Positions 1 through 5,684 of a DNA stretch of 8,172 nt are shown here, piece by piece; position 1 is the stretch's first letter; each line of letters starts with the position of its first letter. The position numbers and the translations under genes are program-made. Under the pieces are notes generated by a model, which was given only the letters and a program-made list of their open reading frames with translations, searched no databases and was not told the origin of the DNA. Source of the stretch: CAJXNP01 sp050305935 (GTDB lineage Bacteria; Bacteroidota; Bacteroidia; Cytophagales; Cyclobacteriaceae); NCBI GenBank assembly GCA_050305935.1, contig JBNLGG010000110.1:1-8172 (forward strand), written 5' to 3'.

Positions 1-63
1 TTCTTAATGGTTTATGAACTTCAATTAAGTTAAGAATTTTAGCTTATGCTCCTTCAAACATAA

Positions 64-71
64 TACCTTTG
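64..71 (+). promoter_or_regulatory. isolated TAnnTTTG box (TACCTTTG)
   Basis: TACCTTTG exactly fits the TAnnTTTG -7 consensus recognised by the primary sigma factor of Bacteroidota. It points rightwards, towards the 3' end of the opposite-strand glycosyltransferase gene, and no TTTG/TTG -33 element is visible at the usual 19-21 nt upstream. It overlaps the left arm of the 66-137 inverted repeat, so it may simply be part of that repeat. If active it would make an antisense transcript, because no plus-strand gene follows. Confidence 0.2.
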
Positions 72-137
72 CGTGGATAAAAGCCGAGCTTCCTTTGAAT
101 TTACACTTCCAATTGATTTTCTTATTCCACGCAAAGG
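66..137. repeat. 12-bp inverted repeat with 48-nt spacer
   Basis: CCTTTGCGTGGA at 66-77 is the exact reverse complement of TCCACGCAAAGG at 126-137. The arms flank 48 nt of sequence. Lying about 45 nt past the stop of the leftward glycosyltransferase gene, the pair could fold in its 3' untranslated RNA. The wide loop and the lack of a T-run after the second arm make a standard intrinsic terminator unlikely. The right arm belongs to a run of related units (see 129-161), so the pair may instead be two oppositely oriented copies of a dispersed intergenic repeat. Confidence 0.6.
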
Positions 138-161
138 AGAGACACGCAGAGGCCGCAAAAA
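129..161. repeat. short ACGCARAGG-type direct repeat units
   Basis: ACGCAAAGG (129-137) is followed by ACGCAGAGG (144-152) and a degenerate CCGCAAAAA (153-161). The first two units start 15 nt apart and the third 9 nt further on. From memory, strings of the type 'acgcaaagacgcaaag' are widespread in intergenic DNA of environmental bacteria including Bacteroidota; this looks like a decayed example. Whether it recurs in this genome cannot be seen from one window. Confidence 0.4.
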
Positions 162-180
162 AGGAGGAATGGGAGGCTTT

Positions 181-1173
181 CTAGCTCAGCATGTAGAAGT
201 CTTCTCCTTCCTGAAATCCATGGTCAATAAGGAATTGATGGATGTCCTTTCTTCCATTTCGATCGCTCACCATGGAGAGAATAAAGGGGCCTTTCGGGAT
301 TTCTTCAAAATGATAAATCGGAATTGCGAAATCAGAATTATCATGCCTTTTTATGTCAATAAAGCCTTTGATTTCAAAACCTTGGTCTACCAGTTCTTTC
401 GTCAGCTGCCGGATAACACGGCTGATGCCCCAGATCAGGATATCTTTTTTCTTTCCTTTCTTTTCAAACCATCGGGCAAGGTACCTGGCTTTGACTCTCA
501 TAAAAGCCTCCCTGCTGTACATCGGATGGTTTCGGGTAGCCCTGTCAGGGTGGTCCCTCCAGTGTAGCACGGTGCTCTCCACCTTCCCAATCCTAATTCC
601 ATGATGCAGCCATCGCAACATCATTTCGTAGTCTTCAGGAAAGGTTCCTTTTTTATACAATCCATATTTGTCAAAAACCGATTTCCTTATCATAAGAGAG
701 GGATTGGCAACCGGCGCATCCACAAAGCGATTCGAATAAATATCTTCGCAAGTTGCCAGTGAATTAAGCCATTGCACGTGCAGGTAATAGCCCTGATTTT
801 CAGTCTCGTTTCCCTGATAAACCACCTTGCCAGAGACAATATCCATTGTCTTTTGATTGGTTAAATATTCATATTGCGCCAGAAGGCGATCTTCGGGCAT
901 GGTGTCATCTGCATCCAGTCTCGCAATGAACTCTGATGTTGAATTTGAAATACCCGCATTTATTGCTTCGACCACATCCGCTTTCTCTAAAAATATATGC
1001 CGGATTCTTGGGTCATTGATTTCCTTTATTTTTTCAATTGTTGGCAAATGATTGCCATTGGCCACAATGATTAATTCAAGGTCTCGAAAAGTTTGATGGA
1101 GCACGCTTTGAATGCTTTCCTGAATGAATTGTTCGGCTTGGTAAACGGGGATGATGACGCTGATTTTCGGCAT
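181..1173 (-). CDS. glycosyltransferase family 2 with C-terminal Rossmann-like domain
   Basis: This is a 330-residue cytoplasmic or membrane-associated glycosyltransferase that should move a sugar from a nucleotide-sugar donor to an acceptor in surface polysaccharide or glycan synthesis. The GT-A fold opens with MPKISVIIPVYQAEQFI, the classic family 2 start. The metal/nucleotide-binding DxD is Asp87-Ala-Asp89 (LDADD), and a PEDYE motif at 179-183 holds the likely catalytic acid/base region. HWRDHPDRATR (204-214) is the usual end of the catalytic domain. Residues 244-330 form a second domain beginning DILIWGISRVIRQL and ending a strand with KGFIDI, resembling a nucleotide-binding Rossmann half, although the glycine pattern is weak. 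There is no signal peptide or transmembrane helix. The ATG lies one base after the stop of the TonB-dependent receptor, so the two are almost surely co-transcribed. The donor and acceptor cannot be told from sequence. Confidence 0.9.
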   Translation of the reverse strand: MPKISVIIPVYQAEQFIQESIQSVLHQTFRDLELIIVANGNHLPTIEKIKEINDPRIRHIFLEKADVVEAINAGISNSTSEFIARLDADDTMPEDRLLAQYEYLTNQKTMDIVSGKVVYQGNETENQGYYLHVQWLNSLATCEDIYSNRFVDAPVANPSLMIRKSVFDKYGLYKKGTFPEDYEMMLRWLHHGIRIGKVESTVLHWRDHPDRATRNHPMYSREAFMRVKARYLARWFEKKGKKKDILIWGISRVIRQLTKELVDQGFEIKGFIDIKRHDNSDFAIPIYHFEEIPKGPFILSMVSDRNGRKDIHQFLIDHGFQEGEDFYMLS

Positions 1174-1174
1174 A

Positions 1175-3598
1175 TTAAAAATGAATTCTCAAGGCCAAAA
1201 TCCCATTAATGCCTGGTGCGGAAATTCCCGAAGAATAGGTGCAATAGTGTTTGTCCAATATATTTTCCATGGAAGCATTCATCGAAAAGGTATGACTAAA
1301 CCTGTATTCGGTGCGAATGTTCAGGGTATACCAGGCCAGTGAACCCTCACTCGTATACAAGTTTGGCTTGTTCTGTTCTGAGGGCGGTAGCTCTTCGAAT
1401 GGAATAGCACCATTGTACCGGGAGTAAAATTCCACTTTTAATTTCTCGTGTTGGTATCGAATTGAGGTCAGGCCAAATGCAGGTGTTACGTGTCGAAGTG
1501 ATTCCCCGGTGATCAGGTCTTCCCCTTTCATCCAGTTGATGTAAGAGGAAAAATTCCAACGGTCAGATATTTGATAAATGAATTCCGCATTTAGGCCATA
1601 AACAACTGCTTTTCCTGTGTTTGTAAGGGTCTGCACTTTACTCAATGTACCGTCGTACATGATCGAATCGCTTCCATTGAATGTGAAATCCGTCCGCACC
1701 ATCGCCTCCCGCAACCAGGAATGAAATCCTGTAACTTTCAGTGAAGCTTTCTGTGTAGGCCTCCAATTTATTGTGCTTTCCAGGTTGTAGGAATACTCAG
1801 GCTTCAGGTCGGGATTTGGAACAATGACATTGCCTGGCTCCGAATCAAATACTTTTGCCATGTCGTCCAGGTTGGGCGCACGGAAACCTGATGAGCCCAA
1901 TACACTCCAGCTAATTTTTTCATTTGCCGGCCACACCAACCCCAGGTTTCCTACCAGCGCCTGATTTTCATTGGTCAGCTTCTCAAAGGGCAGCGGCTCG
2001 TCCGTGGTCAGCGCAAAAAGGGAATAGTAATTAAATCGCAGGCCTGCATTGACAAAGATCCTGGAAGCAAACAGCTTTCTTTTTGAGTTAAGGTAAAGGG
2101 CAAATGATTTGGTGTTGGCGCCGCCATCCGGGTAGCGGGTGGTGGCAGAAGAGAATTCGCCGTTATTCAGGTTTTGGGCGAAGGCAGATGAACTTACATC
2201 ATTGTACACAAACTCAAGCCCATAAAAAATATCCGTTAAGTTCCAGCTTTTGAAAGCATCCAGATTAAGGGAGTACATTCCCACTTTTTCTTCGCGGGAT
2301 CTCCGTACTGGGTTCTGAAATTTCCTGTCGTGGCGGCTTTCTATGAATTGTTGCCAGCCCAGCGTCAACTTCATTTCATCCCAGATCTTGCTTGAGTCGT
2401 GTTTCACTTTGACCGCATTCATCATCCAGAACTGAGGTCCATAATACCATTCAGCGCTGGTGGGCTCACCATTCTCTTCTTCTGCCAATCTATCATACCG
2501 GGGAATGTCAGTCGTATTGCTGAAATTGAAAATGTATTCCAATGAAAGATCGGGCTTCCAACGCCATTTTAATTTTTGAATGGAATTGTAGGTCTGGTAG
2601 CCGCTAGGAACTTGCATATTTGGATCGTCATTTTGGATGATTTGATCCACACCATTGATCCTTTCTACGTAGAAATTTCTTTTGTACAGATCAGGGTATT
2701 TTTCCGGGCGATTATTGCCCGCTCGTAAGTCGCCAAAATTGCTGTAGGTAAATCCTCCAAACCATCCGAATTTCTGCCCGGCTAGGTTCCATTGCACCTG
2801 GCTGGTCTTTTCTTTATTTGCTGTGGAGTAGCGAAAGAATGTGTTTCCAGTGATTCCCTTTTCTGTTCCGATCTCCACCTCCTTCGTATGAAAATCCATC
2901 ACACCACCGAGGGCATCACTTCCGTAGATCACTGATCCCGGACCTTCAATCACCTCGGCGCCTTCCATCATATTTGGGTCCACGTTGATAATGTTCTGCA
3001 AATTGCCACTTCGGAAAATGGCATTGTTCATTCGGATGCCATCGACTACAATCAATACAGCATTAGCGCCAAACCCGCGGATCATGGGGCTTCCGCCGCC
3101 GAGCTGACTTTTTTGCACAAAGATTTTCCCGGTGCTTTCCAGAAGGTCAGCAGCAGTTTGCGGATTATTAAATTCGGAAGCTTCTTTTGGAATGGCGACA
3201 ATCTGGTTAGGGATTTCCTTCGGATTTTGCTCCCAGCGATTGGCGGAGATGACGATCTCACTGATCTCAATTGTTTTTAGTTCCAGGAAAATAATGTTGC
3301 CGGAGCTAGTGATTTCTTTCCTTGAGATCGATTTAGACTGGTAGGAAGGATGGTGTACTGAGATAGAATCCTCGAGGTCAGAAATATCTGCTTTTCCCTG
3401 CTGATTGGTCAGGACAAATTTTTCCGACGATATCGACTTTAATTCAACCCCACTTACGGGGAGATCATTGCCCGCATCCAACACCCGGACCACCTGCGCT
3501 TCGGTGGTGAAGATTATTGGGAGGAAAAGTAGGAGGATATAAAAAGACTTTATCAAAGGAAAGTTTTGGGGTAAATATACATTCTTCAAGTGGTTCAA
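1175..3598 (-). CDS. TonB-dependent outer-membrane receptor
   Basis: An 807-residue outer-membrane active transporter driven by TonB-ExbBD. Visible parts in order are a signal peptide (hydrophobic 16-30, cleavage near TTEA|Q at 34/35), a carboxypeptidase-regulatory-like beta domain (about 36-110), a possible TonB box around EIVISAN (114-120), the plug (about 125-240, with MIRGFG at 172, VVDGIRMNN at 184 and YGSDALGGV at 225), and a 22-strand-type barrel ending in the typical terminal Phe. Plug and barrel resemble Bacteroidota receptors of the haemoglobin/haem-like subgroup. FRAP (572-575) and NPDL (595-598) boxes are present, but the histidine expected between them in haem receptors is absent, so the substrate is left open. 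There is no in-frame ATG before the plug: the longest frame starts at TTG 3598, while TTG at 3556 would give a tidier signal peptide (MIKSFYILLL...). The GT2 gene follows after one base. Confidence 0.9.
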   Translation of the reverse strand: MNHLKNVYLPQNFPLIKSFYILLLFLPIIFTTEAQVVRVLDAGNDLPVSGVELKSISSEKFVLTNQQGKADISDLEDSISVHHPSYQSKSISRKEITSSGNIIFLELKTIEISEIVISANRWEQNPKEIPNQIVAIPKEASEFNNPQTAADLLESTGKIFVQKSQLGGGSPMIRGFGANAVLIVVDGIRMNNAIFRSGNLQNIINVDPNMMEGAEVIEGPGSVIYGSDALGGVMDFHTKEVEIGTEKGITGNTFFRYSTANKEKTSQVQWNLAGQKFGWFGGFTYSNFGDLRAGNNRPEKYPDLYKRNFYVERINGVDQIIQNDDPNMQVPSGYQTYNSIQKLKWRWKPDLSLEYIFNFSNTTDIPRYDRLAEEENGEPTSAEWYYGPQFWMMNAVKVKHDSSKIWDEMKLTLGWQQFIESRHDRKFQNPVRRSREEKVGMYSLNLDAFKSWNLTDIFYGLEFVYNDVSSSAFAQNLNNGEFSSATTRYPDGGANTKSFALYLNSKRKLFASRIFVNAGLRFNYYSLFALTTDEPLPFEKLTNENQALVGNLGLVWPANEKISWSVLGSSGFRAPNLDDMAKVFDSEPGNVIVPNPDLKPEYSYNLESTINWRPTQKASLKVTGFHSWLREAMVRTDFTFNGSDSIMYDGTLSKVQTLTNTGKAVVYGLNAEFIYQISDRWNFSSYINWMKGEDLITGESLRHVTPAFGLTSIRYQHEKLKVEFYSRYNGAIPFEELPPSEQNKPNLYTSEGSLAWYTLNIRTEYRFSHTFSMNASMENILDKHYCTYSSGISAPGINGILALRIHF

Positions 3599-3713
3599 AC
3601 CAAAAGGTTGTTAGGTTAGAATTGGATTAAAGACATGCTTACAGCTATGGTGATTGGGTTTACCTATCTTTTTGATTTCTCCTTTTCCAGAAAAGTGCCT
3701 TTCAGAAGTTTTA
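3599..3713. promoter_or_regulatory. intergenic region upstream of the TonB receptor
   Basis: These 115 nt separate the sorting-domain gene from the receptor gene, both reading leftwards. Any promoter for the receptor should lie here or just inside its annotated start. One weak candidate uses TTG of the TTGG near 3601-3605 (minus strand) with TATATTTA about 21 nt later, which would place the transcript start inside the annotated first codons and favour the TTG start at 3556. A tiny CTTTTC-CA-GAAAAG palindrome (3682-3695) has too small a loop to be a convincing terminator. No Fur-like or other operator is recognisable. Confidence 0.3.
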
Positions 3714-4079
3714 TCAAGGATTCACAATGATCTTCTCGACCATTTGCTCTTTTTCGGTGTTGATTTTAAGGAGGTAGAGGCCGGGCTTTTTTAATTTCAT
3801 ATCAAATGAAATTCCGGCAAAGAGGCCTTTAAAAGTCTTTTCAAAAACGATCGAGCCTTTCAGGTCAAAAATAGTGACATTAAATTCCTCTAACCCATCT
3901 TCTTTAATGTTCAGTTTGAATGAACCATTGGATGGGTTGGGGTAAAAATCAATGTAGTCTTTAAGCTTTTTTTCAAGGGTGAAAGTGCCTGGATCGCCTG
4001 AGGTAGGGAGAGACTGACTGAATGATTCACTAAAAGTGAAGAGAAACAAAGCAACTGATATGATCGAGAAATATTTCAT
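3714..4079 (-). CDS. small secreted protein consisting mainly of a T9SS type A sorting domain
   Basis: A 121-residue exported protein. Residues 1-21 are a Sec signal peptide (MKYFSIISVALFLFTFSESFS|Q). After a short linker (about 22-43), the rest matches the type IX secretion type A C-terminal sorting domain: FYPNPSNGSFKLNI (45-58), a central VTIFDLKGSIVFE strand pair, GLYLLKI, and the terminal EKIIVNP. In known T9SS cargo this domain follows a large enzyme or adhesin; it directs passage through the outer-membrane translocon and is then cleaved, often with attachment to surface lipopolysaccharide. Here no cargo domain is left, and nothing upstream in frame suggests a truncated larger gene. It may be a bare-domain protein, a remnant of a lost cargo gene, or a structural protein reusing the beta-sandwich. 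It appears to be a single-gene unit with its own promoter at about 4099-4129. Confidence 0.85.
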   Translation of the reverse strand: MKYFSIISVALFLFTFSESFSQSLPTSGDPGTFTLEKKLKDYIDFYPNPSNGSFKLNIKEDGLEEFNVTIFDLKGSIVFEKTFKGLFAGISFDMKLKKPGLYLLKINTEKEQMVEKIIVNP

Positions 4080-4098
4080 TCAGCATCTTAAAATTTGT

Positions 4099-4129
4099 TA
4101 AAAATAGTGAAATCGTTGCAGGTTTACAA
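4099..4129 (-). promoter_or_regulatory. candidate Bacteroidota-type promoter for the sorting-domain gene
   Basis: Read on the minus strand, TTG (4129-4127), then 20 nt, then TATTTTTA (4106-4099) resembles the -33 TTG / -7 TAnnTTTG arrangement of Bacteroidota, with only the last base of the -7 box differing. It lies 20 nt before the ATG at 4079, which leaves a short leader without a Shine-Dalgarno sequence, as is common in this phylum. The spacing is right, but AT-rich DNA yields such matches by chance. Confidence 0.35.
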
Positions 4130-4175
4130 TGGTTTAGCTTTTTCTTGATGCAAATGAAGATAAATATCTGCCCGG

Positions 4176-4208
4176 AAACCATCAAGGTTTTCAAAACCTT
4201 GATGGTTT
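4176..4208 (-). terminator. 33-bp palindrome, probable terminator of the ApbE operon
   Basis: AAACCATCAAGGTTTT (4176-4191) and AAAACCTTGATGGTTT (4193-4208) are perfect reverse complements around one central base. As RNA this folds into a 12-bp or longer stem with a small A/U-rich loop, starting 22 nt after the DUF3570 stop codon. The location fits the end of the leftward four-gene operon. The T-run after the stem is only three bases, so it is a weak Rho-independent terminator, and the high symmetry also fits a dispersed palindromic repeat. A smaller stem, ATAGGC/GCCTAT (4212-4217 and 4229-4234), sits between it and the operon and overlaps the DUF3570 stop codon. Confidence 0.6.
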
Positions 4209-4230
4209 GAAATAGGCGGTTTCGAAATGC

Positions 4231-5427
4231 CTATCGCAAGTATGAGAAATTTAAGCTGAAAATGTGTGACCTGAGACCATTTGACCGCCAGTATTGTCCG
4301 TACCGGAACTCGATTGTTTTAAAAATAGTTTTGGTTTTTTGAGAGGCGATTCTTTTTGCATTGATGCCTAAGGGGGGCGAATACCGCAAACCGGCCCCTA
4401 GCATGTGGGCGTTAAACCGGGACAGATCATAGTCAGAAGTATGGTATTGCTCAGTGACATGGTGCTTTTTATATCCGGCAAAGTACCTGGAAGCGGTTTG
4501 GGTATAGTAACGGTAATAGGGATAAACAGAGAAGAAATTAGTGATTTTTAACGGAGTTTCCAGCAGCAAGGTATTTGCCTGAATCCCAAAACCGTCTATA
4601 TAATACCGGTAAAAAGTTCTAAGGATTAGCCAGTCATTCATATAATAGTTCAAGCGCAAAGCGAACGGTATCCTGATACGCGTTCCCGGAAGCCGCTCCA
4701 GATCTGGATTTTCCTGCTCCTGAAAGTAAACCCGATGGAACGGAGTGGAGAGAAGCCCCCATTGATAGATCACACCGAGGGAAATCATCCCCTGCATCTT
4801 CTGATTAATAACCTGGTTGATTGTGATGGATCCGTCAGTGGAAAACCGGCTGTCTGTGGGTAGGGGTTCAGTGGAGTATCTTATTTCAATTGGGTACAGT
4901 TTGGAAAGCCGATAAATGATCGCCCATTTATCGTAGTTGAATTGGGCGGCTAGCGTGTAACTTCTGCCTTTATCGGGCATTGATTTGGAGATAGATGCTC
5001 CTGTGCCAAAGGAATAAAGATTGTTTTGGAGTGTGCCTCTGAAACTTAACGCCCCACTTAGGTTTCTGCTGGTGTCTAGCTTTGAGGCAGTAACTTCTAT
5101 TTTTCCGATCCAATTGTAAGACGAGGCACTGGAAATGGTGTTTGGGTCTATTCGATCGCTGGAGGCAGAAGTGTAATGGCTGAGACCGGCTTCGACATTT
5201 AATGCTTTGTTTTTCTTTCTTGGAACATAGACGTTGATTATGCTGGCATAATCATTCAGCTTTTCGGTGCCTGCGCCACCGGTTACGGCAGAGCTGTCTC
5301 CGTCCTGTTGGTAGTAACTAAACAGGATGTCTATTTCTGCAGGAGGCAAATTGTCATCGGTTTTTTGCTGACAAAACGCCTGTTCTGTCAAAAGCAACAG
5401 GATCAGTATAGTTAATTGCAGCCGCAT
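4231..5427 (-). CDS. DUF3570 family outer-membrane beta-barrel protein
   Basis: A 398-residue exported protein that I recognise as a DUF3570 member; no biochemical function has been established to my knowledge. A signal peptide covers 1-19 (cleavage AFC|Q). The N-terminal signature includes YYQQDGDSSAVTGGAGTEKL (38-57), HYTSASSDRIDP (84-95) and SSASS (99-103). The remainder is a run of alternating amphipathic strands rich in Tyr, Arg and aromatic pairs, such as YYRYYTQTASRYFAGYKKHH, ending SLNFSYLR, as expected of an outer-membrane barrel, although the terminal residue is Arg rather than Phe. The usual length for the family is about 400 residues, so this looks complete. Its ATG lies inside the last codons of the DUF4266 gene (16-nt overlap), which implies translational coupling. 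It is the last gene of the thioredoxin-ApbE-DUF4266-DUF3570 operon, so a role as outer-membrane partner of a flavin or thiol redox module is inferred. Confidence 0.9.
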   Translation of the reverse strand: MRLQLTILILLLLTEQAFCQQKTDDNLPPAEIDILFSYYQQDGDSSAVTGGAGTEKLNDYASIINVYVPRKKNKALNVEAGLSHYTSASSDRIDPNTISSASSYNWIGKIEVTASKLDTSRNLSGALSFRGTLQNNLYSFGTGASISKSMPDKGRSYTLAAQFNYDKWAIIYRLSKLYPIEIRYSTEPLPTDSRFSTDGSITINQVINQKMQGMISLGVIYQWGLLSTPFHRVYFQEQENPDLERLPGTRIRIPFALRLNYYMNDWLILRTFYRYYIDGFGIQANTLLLETPLKITNFFSVYPYYRYYTQTASRYFAGYKKHHVTEQYHTSDYDLSRFNAHMLGAGLRYSPPLGINAKRIASQKTKTIFKTIEFRYGQYWRSNGLRSHIFSLNFSYLR

Positions 5428-5630
5428 CCGCTTCCGTTGTTTCCGTTTGTTCCGCCTACTGCCCCTTCCCTGTAAGACTGAAAATCAGATTCAAATACAT
5501 CAATTTTCCTGTTCTCCAGCTTCATTTCCTCGTCGTTGAGGTAGGTTTTTTGGTAGTCCTTCACTGTCACACAACCTGAAAAAGTCATTGTGCTAAAAAG
5601 TAAAAGGGAAAGGTAGGCTTGTTTCTTCAT
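5412..5630 (-). CDS. DUF4266 family small lipoprotein with Cys-Gly-Cys tail
   Basis: A 72-residue lipoprotein of the DUF4266 family, function unknown. The N-terminus MKKQAYLSLLLFSTMTFSGC is a lipoprotein signal peptide with the acylated cysteine at position 20, leaving a mature chain of 53 residues. The middle is short and charged (DEEMKLENRKIDVFESDF, 33-50), and the end is glycine-rich and closes with GSGCGCN (66-72), so besides the lipid anchor the only cysteines form a terminal C-G-C pair. I chose the ATG at 5630 because it starts the signal peptide cleanly; an in-frame ATG at 5663 would add 11 residues (MEKGILSKLQP) and leave a 21-nt gap to apbE instead of 54. Its last codons overlap the DUF3570 start. 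Metal binding, disulfide exchange with the operon's thioredoxin-like protein, or a covalent modification of the tail are possible but unproven. Confidence 0.85.
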   Translation of the reverse strand: MKKQAYLSLLLFSTMTFSGCVTVKDYQKTYLNDEEMKLENRKIDVFESDFQSYREGAVGGTNGNNGSGCGCN

Positions 5631-5684
5631 GGGCTGCAACTTACTTAAAATTCCCTTTTCCATACTTCACAAATGATTATGATT

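Larger units (their letters stand above)
1..180. other. gene-free flank downstream of the GT2 gene
   Basis: This is the 3' flank of the glycosyltransferase gene, which reads leftwards and stops at 181-183. I see no credible gene here: a GTG-initiated plus-strand frame opens at 73, but it runs antisense through the glycosyltransferase and its product is basic and low-complexity at the start. The stretch does hold a 12-bp inverted repeat, two ACGCARAGG repeat units and a TACCTTTG box, all described separately. A weaker 7-bp inverted repeat (TTCTTAA 1-7, TTAAGAA 30-36) is also present and may be chance in AT-rich DNA. Confidence 0.6.

Noticed and set aside
73..567. Plus-strand open frame of 164 codons with a GTG start, beginning in the left flank
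   Set aside because: From 181 onward it is antisense to a clear glycosyltransferase gene, its start region is a repeat-rich basic stretch, and the product shows no recognisable domain.
3682..3695. CTTTTC-CA-GAAAAG palindrome as a terminator of the sorting-domain gene
   Set aside because: The two-base loop leaves only a weak A/T stem in the RNA and there is no T-run in the right place.
5412..5630. DUF4266 product as a RiPP precursor peptide because of its Gly/Cys-rich tail
   Set aside because: It has a lipoprotein signal peptide instead of a leader peptide, and no radical SAM, cyclodehydratase or other RiPP maturase lies nearby in the window.
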